Below are positions 35,697 to 43,356 of a stretch of DNA of 56,946 nt, in pieces (positions within the stretch are counted from its first letter, which is position 1; each line of letters begins with the position of its first letter). The translations under genes and the position numbers were made by a program. The DNA comes from Methylobacterium iners (GTDB taxonomy: Bacteria; Pseudomonadota; Alphaproteobacteria; Rhizobiales; Beijerinckiaceae): NCBI RefSeq assembly GCF_022179305.1, contig NZ_BPQP01000071.1:1-56946 (forward strand), written 5' to 3'. The notes below the pieces were generated by a model that worked only from the letters and a program-made list of their open reading frames with translations, made no database searches and was not told the origin of the DNA.

Positions 35697-36557
35697 TCAG
35701 GCGGATGCAGACGGCAGGCCCGGCGTCGCGCTTCGAGCGGCGTCGTGCGCCCAGAGATGGAGGGTGGCATAGGCCCGCCAGGGCCGCCAGGCAGCCGAGC
35801 GCGCGAGAAGCTGCGCGTGGCTCGGCCGACCCGCACCATCGTCGAGAGCGCGCAGGAGCCCGAGGTCGCCCGCGGGCATGGCATCGGCTTCGCGCATCGC
35901 CCGCATCGCGATGTACTGCGCGGTCCATTCGCCAATGCCGCGCAACGCCTTGAGCCGCGCGACCCCCTGCTCCAGGCCCTGACCCGGATGCAGAAGGTCC
36001 GGCGTCGCCGCGACGGCATTCGCCAGGGCGCTGATCGCGGCGCCGCGCGCCCGGGGCATGTTGAGGGCCTTCGCGACATCCGCGCCTGCGAGTTCGGTCG
36101 GGGTCGGGAAGACATGCGTCAGCCCGGGAAGGGGCGGGGCGCCCTGGAAGGGGCTGCCGAATGCGGCGGCGAGGCGGGCGGCGAGGCGCGTCGCGGCCGC
36201 CACCGAGACCTGCTGCCCGAGGATGGCCCGCACCCCGAGTTCGAACCCGTCCCATGCGCCGGGCACCCGCAGGCCCGGCCGCGAGATCACCAGGTCCGCC
36301 AGGAGCGGGTCCCGGCCGAGCCCGGCCCGGATCGCCGCGGGATCGGCATCGAGATCGAACATCTGCCGAAGCCGGACGGCGACGGCCGGCAGCGCCTCGC
36401 CATCGATCCCCACGACCGTCGCATTCAGCGCATCGCCCTCGCCGAGCCTCACGGTCAAGACAGCGTGCCCGCTCGCCAGCGCGATCGTGCGTCGGTAGGC
36501 GCCGTCACCGACGGCTTCGACACCGGGGATCGCGCGCTGGGCGAAGTAGGCCAGCAT
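35697..36557 (-). CDS. alkA: AlkA: 3-methyladenine DNA glycosylase II, 5' end disrupted
   Basis: A helix-hairpin-helix glycosylase that removes alkylated bases. The HhH-GPD core is LKALRGIGEWTAQYIAMRAM, followed by the catalytic Asp segment GDLGLL, and VRAILGQQVSVAAA is typical. Family similarity runs upstream of the first in-frame ATG (36557), through LPYRPPYDWPAML to about 36590, as in E. coli AlkA, which begins a few residues before PPYDW. No ATG, GTG or TTG lies in that stretch. Beyond about 36600 the sequence is lower-GC DNA of another gene. The native start has probably been lost; the gene may initiate poorly or be a pseudogene. Confidence 0.8.
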   Translation of the reverse strand: MLAYFAQRAIPGVEAVGDGAYRRTIALASGHAVLTVRLGEGDALNATVVGIDGEALPAVAVRLRQMFDLDADPAAIRAGLGRDPLLADLVISRPGLRVPGAWDGFELGVRAILGQQVSVAAATRLAARLAAAFGSPFQGAPPLPGLTHVFPTPTELAGADVAKALNMPRARGAAISALANAVAATPDLLHPGQGLEQGVARLKALRGIGEWTAQYIAMRAMREADAMPAGDLGLLRALDDGAGRPSHAQLLARSAAWRPWRAYATLHLWAHDAARSATPGLPSASA

Positions 36558-36648
36558 CGCCGGCCAGTCATAGGGTGGCCGATAAGGTAACCAAGCGTTT
36601 CGAGTGGTGATGTAAGCAGCCCTAAGGAGAGGATGGCGAGGACAGACT

Positions 36649-37896
36649 ATGTCATCTTTCCGGCACCGTTTGGTCGACCAGCTCGCCGACGCCGAGTGGT
36701 TGCATCCCGCCCGAGCGAGGGCGTGGTGTCGGATCCTGGTGGTCGTCAGCGTGCTGGCAGTCCTCGGCTGGATCGGCCTTTCCCGAAACGGCATCGATCC
36801 GCTCGGCCGGCCTCTGGGCACGGATTTCGCCAGCTTCTGGACGGCCTCGCACTTGGCGCTGTCCGGCTATCCCGCCGCCGCCTACGACGCGGTGGCGCAT
36901 GCAGCGAGCCAGAACGCGTTGTTTCCTCAAGAGCGGCTTGGCTATTACGCTTTTTTCTACCCGCCGGTTTTCTTGCTCCTATGCTTGCCACTGGCCCTGT
37001 TGCCCTACCTGTGGGCACTGACATTGTGGTTGTTAGCTGGTCTGACGTTGTGGCTGTCCTGCCTTGGACGCATCCTACCTCAGCGTTGGGCGCTACTTCC
37101 CATTATTGGCTTCCCTGCTGTCCTGATCAATGCTGGGCACGGGCAGAACGCGTTTCTCACCGCAGCGTGTTTGGGTTGGGGTATGCTGTTAATCCAACGG
37201 CACCCTTTCATGGCAGGTCTGTGCATGGGTGTTCTGGTTTTCAAACCGCACCTGCTTCTGGCCGCTCCGATCCTGCTGCTTTCCGCGCAGCGCTGGCGTG
37301 TAGTGCTGGGCGCAATCACGTCTGCCGTGGCGCTGACCTTGGTGTCCTGGGCTCTTCTCGGAGGGGAAGCATGGAAGGCCTTTCTGTCCATTGCCCCATT
37401 GGCACGCGAGACCATGGAACAGGGCTTGGTTGAGCCTTGGAAGATGCCGAGCGTCTTTGCCGCCGCACGGGTGCTGGGCACAGGACTGGGCGCTGCCTAC
37501 CTGATGCAGGCCCTGGTGGCCTTAGCGACATACGTGCTGCTCTGGCGCGTTGCGAGCCGTCGACCCGGTGGCATGGCCGAAGGCGCGGTGCTCGCAGCGG
37601 CCACGCCGCTCTGCTCGCCTTTTCTTCTGGATTACGACCTGCTTTGCCTATCGCTGCCCCTTGCCTGGGTAGCAGCGGAAGCCCAGCGCACCGGCTGGCT
37701 CCGCTGGGAAAAGATGGTGTTACTGACCGCCTATGTCTTGCCGCTGGTGGCACGTAGCTTGGCCGAGCAAGGGTTACCGCCGGCACCCCTGGTGATTGTC
37801 GCGTTGCTGTTGAAGACTGCTCGGCGCGCCTTAAGGACGCCCCCTCCCATTGGTCAAACCCGTATGCAAACGACCGCTTTGGTCAGGAACACATGA
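36649..37896 (+). CDS. GT87/DUF2029 family membrane glycosyltransferase-like protein
   Basis: A 415-residue polytopic membrane protein with about ten hydrophobic helices. The N-terminal part has LGTDFASFWTASHLALSGYPAAAYD and the motif YYAFFYPPVFLLLCLPLALLPY, the hallmark of DUF2029/GT87 polyprenyl-phosphate mannosyl/arabinosyl-transferases. GAGGA is six bases before ATG 36649. Codon usage is less GC-rich (more TTG, CTT, GGT) than its neighbours, and it lies in a low-GC segment against the broken 5' end of alkA. It was probably acquired by transfer. The sugar is unknown. Confidence 0.82.
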   Translation: MSSFRHRLVDQLADAEWLHPARARAWCRILVVVSVLAVLGWIGLSRNGIDPLGRPLGTDFASFWTASHLALSGYPAAAYDAVAHAASQNALFPQERLGYYAFFYPPVFLLLCLPLALLPYLWALTLWLLAGLTLWLSCLGRILPQRWALLPIIGFPAVLINAGHGQNAFLTAACLGWGMLLIQRHPFMAGLCMGVLVFKPHLLLAAPILLLSAQRWRVVLGAITSAVALTLVSWALLGGEAWKAFLSIAPLARETMEQGLVEPWKMPSVFAAARVLGTGLGAAYLMQALVALATYVLLWRVASRRPGGMAEGAVLAAATPLCSPFLLDYDLLCLSLPLAWVAAEAQRTGWLRWEKMVLLTAYVLPLVARSLAEQGLPPAPLVIVALLLKTARRALRTPPPIGQTRMQTTALVRNT

Positions 37897-38345
37897 GAAG
37901 CCAGTCATAAAGTCACTTACATTCTCACAAGATTTATTTTACTAAACGTAACAAGATGCGCCTGATGATTAAGGATGCGGATCTGATTACGGAATCGTTG
38001 CAGGCGGTTGCAATGGAAGCTAAGTTCTTTGCGGAAAGTTTAATGATTAGGGGCAGCACGCGAGGTCCGACACTCATTTCATTTTCATGAACTCGCGTTA
38101 CTGAGGCAGGTGGCTTTATCTGGCTAAGCCGGCGGATCAGGCTGACGGTCATTAGGCTTTGACTTGCCGTACACGAATACACGAGCCCGCTGCGGACGCC
38201 GCAAGCCCTTTCCTCAGCAATTGTGTCGAAGTCATTAAGCCTCGATCCACCCTCTATGAGCTTGACCGTTTTACGAGGAAACTTCTTGCCCGCCGCTGCG
38301 GTAGAGTGGCGGTTCGGGGAGAGCAATCGCGTGTACAATGGGACG
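37897..38345. other. Low-GC, gene-poor interval with one doubtful small frame
   Basis: This 450-bp stretch is clearly AT-richer than the rest of the window. The only plus-strand small frame of interest runs 37956-38090 (44 codons; MRLMIKDADLITESLQAVAM...), without a convincing ribosome site. A longer minus-strand frame (37934-38386) has atypical composition. Promoters for the response regulator at 38346 should lie at its right end. Confidence 0.45.
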
Positions 38346-38762
38346 ATGACGGGGTCTGCCTCACGCACCCCGCCGCTGCGGGTCATGATCGTCGAGGACG
38401 AGCCGCTGATCAGCCTTGCCCTGCAGGAGATCGTGCGCAGTTGCGGTCACGTCATCGCGGCGGTCGTGGACAACGCCGAGGATGCGGTGGCCCACGCCGC
38501 TCATGTCGAGCTGGATCTCGCCCTGATGGACATCTCGCTCCACGGCCGGCAAGGCGGGATCGATGCGGCGGTGGCCCTGCGGGAGGCCCACGATCTGCGC
38601 TCGATCTTCGTCACCGCCCATACCGATCCCGGGACCCGCGACCTGGCACAGGCGGCCTGGCCGCTCGGTCTCGTTGCCAAGCCGATTCATCCGGCACGGC
38701 TGAACGCCGCTCTGCGCAACGCGGCCGGCACCCTGGCGGCGCTGGCCGCGCGCGCCGGCTGA
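38346..38762 (+). CDS. single-domain response regulator
   Basis: A 138-residue CheY-like receiver without output domain. It has MIVEDEPLISLALQEIV (acidic pocket), the phospho-Asp in LALMDISLHGRQGG, FVTAHTD and the Lys in GLVAKPIHP. Such proteins often act as phosphate sinks or by protein binding. ATG 38346 is chosen; the frame extends upstream into low-GC sequence that does not match the family. Convergent with the GGDEF-EAL gene 12 nt beyond. Confidence 0.85.
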   Translation: MTGSASRTPPLRVMIVEDEPLISLALQEIVRSCGHVIAAVVDNAEDAVAHAAHVELDLALMDISLHGRQGGIDAAVALREAHDLRSIFVTAHTDPGTRDLAQAAWPLGLVAKPIHPARLNAALRNAAGTLAALAARAG

Positions 38763-38774
38763 CGAGGCGTCGGG

Positions 38775-41201
38775 TCAGGCGCAGGCCCTGACCGGCGCGA
38801 CGGGCTCTTCCGGGTTCAGCAGCGAGCGGAACTTGTGCGGCAGCGTCTCGACCAAGCGGTCGATCTCCGCCGACGGTCGGGCGGGGCTGAACAGGAAGCC
38901 CTGGATGTCGTCGCAGCGGCTTCTCTGCAGGAGCAAGGCCTGTTCCACGGTCTCGACGCCCTCGGCCGTCACCGTGATCGAGAGCTTCCGGGCGAGCGCC
39001 AGGATCGTCTCGATCACCGCGAGGCATTCGTGGCGGTGGCCCATGTCCTTGATGAAGGAGCGGTCGATCTTGATCTTGTCCACGGGGAACCGGATCAGGT
39101 AGCTGAGCGACGAGTAGCCCGTCCCGAAATCGTCGAGCGCGATGCGGATGCCGAGTGCCCGCAGCTCGCGCAGGTTCGCGATCGTGACGGCGTTCATCTC
39201 GAAGAACACCGATTCCGTGATCTCCACCTCCAGGCGGGCAGGGTCGAGCCCGCTCGTGACGAGCGCCGCCTTCACGTCGTCTACGAGGTCCGAGTTCCGG
39301 AACTGCGTGGGCGAGATGTTCACGGCGACGCTGATGTCGCTCGGCCAGCGGGCTGCCTCGCTGCAGGCCTGGAGCAGGACCCAGCGTCCGATCGTGGTGA
39401 TGAGGCCCGCCGCCTCGGCGACCGGCACGAAATCGGCCGGCGAGACGAAGCCGCGCTGGCGCCGGTTCCAGCGCAGCAGGGCCTCGAAGGAATGGACGCG
39501 GCCGTCGCCGAGGCCGACCAGCGGCTGGTAGTGGAGCTCGAGCTCGCCCGCCGCGATGGCGAGCTTCAGGTCGGCCTCCAAGTCCCTTCGGGTCCGGACC
39601 GCGATTTCGAGGCCGGGTTCGAAGAGCGAGAGCTGGCCCTTGCCGCCCGTCTTGGCACGGTAGAGCGCGAGGTCCGCCTTGCCGAGCAGGCCCTCCGGTT
39701 CGGCGGCGTCGCCCGGAGCCATCGCGATGCCGATGCTGACGCCGATCTCCACCTGCACGCCCTCGATGACGTAGGGCGCGCTGATCGCCTCGATCACGGC
39801 GTGACCGAGATCGGACGCCTCGGACACCTTCGCGCACGGACAGAGGATGGCGAACTCGTCCCCGCCGAGCCGTGCCACGAGACGCCCATCGGGGGCCGTC
39901 GAGTGCAGCCGGGCAGCGACCCGCCTGAGCAGGGTGTCGCCGAAGCCGTGCCCGAAGGTGTCGTTGACGATCTTGAAGCCGTCGAGGTCGAGGTAGAGCA
40001 GGGCGCAGGCACGATCCCTGTCCGCCGCCCTGGCACATTCGGCCGTGACGAGGTCGTGGAACAGCGTGCGGTTGGCAAGGCCCGTGAGCGCATCGTAGCT
40101 CGCCAGGTAGGCGATCCGCGCCTCCGATTGCCGGCTCGCCGTGATGTCGGAGCCGACGCCGCGAAAGCCGAGGAAGGTCTCGGCCTTGTCGTAGATCGGC
40201 TTTCCGCTCAGACGCCACCAGCGTTGTGAGCCGGCGACCGCCACTTCGACCACGTGGTCGCGGAAGGGCGTCCGGTTTCGGACGAAGCCGGTGAGGTCGG
40301 CGATGTCCCTGGGCGGGTTCGCGGAGGGACCGTCCGCAAAGAGGGCCTCGAAGGGCGCGCGTCGGAGCGCCGTCAGCGAGCGGCCCGAGACCTGCGCCAT
40401 GCGCTCCGAGACATGCTGGAGGTTGCCGTCGGCATCGGTCTCCCAGAGCCAATCGCTGGTGTTCGCCTCGAAGTCGTTCAGGAGGAGGCCGATCGTCTCG
40501 TTCTGTTCCGCGACGCGGACCTGGTCCAGGATGCGCTGGGTCGAGAGATCGGCCATCCGCCGCACGCTCACGAGGACGAAGCCCGCGTAGATGGTGAGTA
40601 GGGCTGCGAGCATTCCGGCGATCGTCTCGCCGTTCAGGACCAGCGCAGTGAAGCTGCCCACGACGAGAGGGATCGTCACGAGGAGCGACAGCGCGAGGAT
40701 CGGCCCGATGACGTAGGCGTTCACGATCAGGCCCGCGACCATCACCACGACGAGGGTGCGATGGTCCCCGTCGGAGGGCGTGAACAGGAAGAAGGGCATC
40801 AGGCCCCAGATGGTTCCGACCATCAGGGCGAGGAGGCGGGCGGCCCGGTGCCCACTCTCGATCAACTCGGGCGAGGCCGGCCTGGCGCGGTAGCTCCGCG
40901 CGCCCCAGGCGGCTACGACGACGACGAGCATCGTGAGGACGAACTGGCCGAACAGGTAGTAGGCCGGCGCGATGTTCCAGAACAGCACCAGCACGGCGAG
41001 CGCGAGGATGGTGTGGGTCACGGCGAGGTAGTTGGCGAGGGCCATCGCCTCCTCGAGCTGGCGGGACCGCGTCTCCACCCGGTAGCGATCCGGGACGGCC
41101 GAAGGCTGCGCCAGCCGCGCCGCGGCGGATGCGAGCCGCCGCAGGAGCTCGGGGAGGGGTCGCGCGGCCTGAAGGCTGGTGGGGGAGATCTCGCTCGGCA
41201 T
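38775..41201 (-). CDS. GGDEF-EAL protein with membrane region and PAS domain
   Basis: An 808-residue c-di-GMP protein. A hydrophobic N-terminal region with five to six helices (residues 55-215) leads to a PAS domain (DWLWETDADGNLQHVSERM). The GGDEF domain has the intact motif RLGGDEFAIL, with LTGLANRTLFHDL before it. The EAL domain has FEALLRWN, the NISPTQF and DDFGTGYSSLSYL signatures, so both synthesis and hydrolysis are possible. It lies 6 nt downstream of the P450 gene at 41208-42584, on the same strand, implying cotranscription. Confidence 0.92.
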   Translation of the reverse strand: MPSEISPTSLQAARPLPELLRRLASAAARLAQPSAVPDRYRVETRSRQLEEAMALANYLAVTHTILALAVLVLFWNIAPAYYLFGQFVLTMLVVVVAAWGARSYRARPASPELIESGHRAARLLALMVGTIWGLMPFFLFTPSDGDHRTLVVVMVAGLIVNAYVIGPILALSLLVTIPLVVGSFTALVLNGETIAGMLAALLTIYAGFVLVSVRRMADLSTQRILDQVRVAEQNETIGLLLNDFEANTSDWLWETDADGNLQHVSERMAQVSGRSLTALRRAPFEALFADGPSANPPRDIADLTGFVRNRTPFRDHVVEVAVAGSQRWWRLSGKPIYDKAETFLGFRGVGSDITASRQSEARIAYLASYDALTGLANRTLFHDLVTAECARAADRDRACALLYLDLDGFKIVNDTFGHGFGDTLLRRVAARLHSTAPDGRLVARLGGDEFAILCPCAKVSEASDLGHAVIEAISAPYVIEGVQVEIGVSIGIAMAPGDAAEPEGLLGKADLALYRAKTGGKGQLSLFEPGLEIAVRTRRDLEADLKLAIAAGELELHYQPLVGLGDGRVHSFEALLRWNRRQRGFVSPADFVPVAEAAGLITTIGRWVLLQACSEAARWPSDISVAVNISPTQFRNSDLVDDVKAALVTSGLDPARLEVEITESVFFEMNAVTIANLRELRALGIRIALDDFGTGYSSLSYLIRFPVDKIKIDRSFIKDMGHRHECLAVIETILALARKLSITVTAEGVETVEQALLLQRSRCDDIQGFLFSPARPSAEIDRLVETLPHKFRSLLNPEEPVAPVRACA

Positions 41202-41207
41202 GGCGGA

Positions 41208-42584
41208 TCACTGCATCGCGCGCGGGACGACGCGCATGGGCATCCCGCCATGCGGCCGCAGGCTGACCTTGAAGCGCGCTTCCGGCCGGCGTCCCGGGCC
41301 GACTTCGAAGCGGAAGACCGGCAGCAGCATCCTCAGGATCGTCACGCATTCGGTCAGCGCGAAACTCATCCCGATGCAGATCCGTGGTCCCGCGCCGAAG
41401 GGCAGGTAGCCGTACTTGTCGCGCCCGGCGCTCGCGGCCGAGCCGAAGCGGTCGGGGTCGAAGACTTCCGGGGAGGTCCAGAGCGCCTTGTGGCGGTGGA
41501 CGGCATAGATCGGCACATGGACGGAGCGGCCGGCCGGAAGGGTCGTCCCGCCCAACCTGATCGGGCGGAGGGTCTGGCGGACGATGAGCGGCGCGGGCGG
41601 ATAGAGCCGCATCGTCTCCATCACCACTTGGCGCGTATAGGGCAGCGCCTCCGCCGCGCCGGCGCCGGCCGCGGCGATCTCGTCGAGGACGCGCGCCTCG
41701 ATGCCCGGGTGCTCGGCGAGAAGGCGGAAGGTCCAGGCCATCGCCAGCGCCGTGGTCTCGTGCCCGGCGGCGACGAAGGTGAGAAGGTTGTCGACGAGGG
41801 CCTCGTCGGACATGGCCGCGCCCCCTTCCGGATTACGGACGGAGAGCATGAGCCCGAGCAGGTCCGCGCCGTCGCGGCCGCTGCGCCGGCGGGCGGCGAT
41901 CGTCTCGCCGATCATGCTGCGCAGCGTGCGCGCCGCGCGCCGGCCGCGCAGGTACCCGGGATGAGGTGTCCAAGCCGGCGCGCCGAGCATGGTGACCGCG
42001 ATCTTCCAGCTCACCTGATCGAGGTAATCGGTGAGCGCGCGGCCGAAGGCCTCGACGTCGAGGCCCGGCTCGTCCGACAGCATCGTCGCGCCCATGATCG
42101 CGAAGGTCGCCCGCATCATCTCGTCGAGCAGGTCGACGCGACGATCGCCCTGGCGCAAGCGCTCGCGGGTGGCGCTCAGGGCCGCCTCCATGGCCGGCAC
42201 GAAGTGGGCGATCCGGTCGTGGCGGAACATCGGCGCGACCGCTTGGCGCTGGGTCCGCCAGCGCGCGCCATCCGCGGTCAGGATGCCCTGACCGAGGGCG
42301 GGACAGAGGGCGCGCAGCATGAAGTCCTCGCGCAGGAGACCGTCGGCCTCGTCCACGAGGAGTTGCCGGATCAGCGCCGGATCGCAGACATAGGTCGTCC
42401 GGCGCCCGAGGAAGCGGCCCTCGACGAGGGGCTCGCGATAGACGGCGTCGGGCCAGGACTCGATGAGGTTGCGGACGATCTTCGACAGCAGCCCGGGAAA
42501 GGCCAGGGCCTCGGCCATGGCGGACCTGACCGGAGCGAGCGGCGTCGTCCGGCTCTCGATTCCCGCGCTGTTCGTCAGGTGCAT
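41208..42584 (-). CDS. cytochrome P450 (second)
   Basis: A 458-residue P450 unlike the one at the left end. The heme loop is FGAGPRICIGMSFALTE with Cys about 403. The I-helix reads FVAAGHETTALAM, and ETMRLYPPAPL contains the ExxR motif. The FxxGxRxCxG form and length resemble fatty-acid or terpenoid hydroxylases of the class E type. No ferredoxin or reductase gene adjoins it, so its redox partner lies elsewhere. It is followed 6 nt later by a GGDEF-EAL gene. Confidence 0.92.
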   Translation of the reverse strand: MHLTNSAGIESRTTPLAPVRSAMAEALAFPGLLSKIVRNLIESWPDAVYREPLVEGRFLGRRTTYVCDPALIRQLLVDEADGLLREDFMLRALCPALGQGILTADGARWRTQRQAVAPMFRHDRIAHFVPAMEAALSATRERLRQGDRRVDLLDEMMRATFAIMGATMLSDEPGLDVEAFGRALTDYLDQVSWKIAVTMLGAPAWTPHPGYLRGRRAARTLRSMIGETIAARRRSGRDGADLLGLMLSVRNPEGGAAMSDEALVDNLLTFVAAGHETTALAMAWTFRLLAEHPGIEARVLDEIAAAGAGAAEALPYTRQVVMETMRLYPPAPLIVRQTLRPIRLGGTTLPAGRSVHVPIYAVHRHKALWTSPEVFDPDRFGSAASAGRDKYGYLPFGAGPRICIGMSFALTECVTILRMLLPVFRFEVGPGRRPEARFKVSLRPHGGMPMRVVPRAMQ

Positions 42585-42611
42585 CGGCCACCGCTCTCAG
42601 GACACGGGGGG

Positions 42612-42622
42612 ACCGTAACGGT
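42612..42622. promoter_or_regulatory. Short palindrome upstream of the second P450 gene
   Basis: ACCGTAACGGT is a perfect 11-base palindrome around a central A, 28 nt upstream of the P450 start and 37 nt past the PilZ stop. It may be an operator. Evidence is limited to symmetry and position. Confidence 0.25.
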
Positions 42623-42658
42623 GCGGGATATATGGAAGATTAATGGATCGACGAAGGT

Positions 42659-43234
42659 TTACAGGACCACCCGCGGGTCGACCTGCCCGCCCTGGAGCGG
42701 CGCCAGGAAGGCTGCGCCGATTCCGTTATCGAAGCATCGAGCCACCTTGGCCGGCGTGCTGCCGATCATGATGAGGGTCCCGACCTCGATGGGCTCGTCC
42801 ACGGAGACTGCGGCGCCCGTGGCGGAGACGTTCATGACCCGGCCCGGGATCATGGTGCCGTAGGGCGTGGTGACGACCACGTCCGCGATCTCAGGCACGA
42901 TCCGCTCGGCCGCGCGCTGGGCGACGGGCAGGGCGTTCTGCTCCTCGGCGAGGGCGAGGAGGTTCTGCGCGACGAGGCGCAGCGGGTACTCGGCGCGCAG
43001 CACGCGGACGGCGAAGCGCTCCCTGGCCACGCGGATCACCCGCGTTTCCAGCGAGCCGGTATGGCGGATGCTGCAGGTCAGGGTCTCGCCGACGGTGGGA
43101 ACGACCGCGGCCTTGAAGCGGATGCCATACTGCGCGACGTCCTCGGTCACCGCGTAGAAATCGGACCGGGACTGGCTCCAGCACAGGGCTGGCAGCAAGA
43201 GCCTCACGCGGGGGGTGGATCGACGCTCGGTCAT
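42659..43234 (-). CDS. PilZ domain protein
   Basis: A 191-residue protein with two related halves. The first begins ERRSTPRVRLLLPALC, giving the RxxxR of PilZ, then VTEDVAQYGIRFKAAVVPTVGETLTC. The second has RVMNVSATGAAVSVDEPIEVGTLIMIG, the (D/N)xSxxG motif. It is a likely c-di-GMP receptor or a divergent relative. The GGDEF-EAL and P450 genes lie downstream on the same strand, giving possible sources and sinks of the messenger nearby. Confidence 0.82.
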   Translation of the reverse strand: MTERRSTPRVRLLLPALCWSQSRSDFYAVTEDVAQYGIRFKAAVVPTVGETLTCSIRHTGSLETRVIRVARERFAVRVLRAEYPLRLVAQNLLALAEEQNALPVAQRAAERIVPEIADVVVTTPYGTMIPGRVMNVSATGAAVSVDEPIEVGTLIMIGSTPAKVARCFDNGIGAAFLAPLQGGQVDPRVVL

Positions 43235-43356
43235 CGCTCTCTCGTTGAGATGGTAGCGTTCTACCCGTCACGAGTTCGTGAGCTGCTTCCGAAAACGAGC
43301 GCATTCTATGTATTCGGCGGACGCCATGCCTCGTGTGCATGACTGGGCGTGAGGCG

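Noticed and set aside
37934-38386. Minus-strand frame of 150 residues in the low-GC gap
   Set aside because: It overlaps the start of the response regulator in antisense, has no motif and no clear ribosome site; open by chance in AT-richer DNA.
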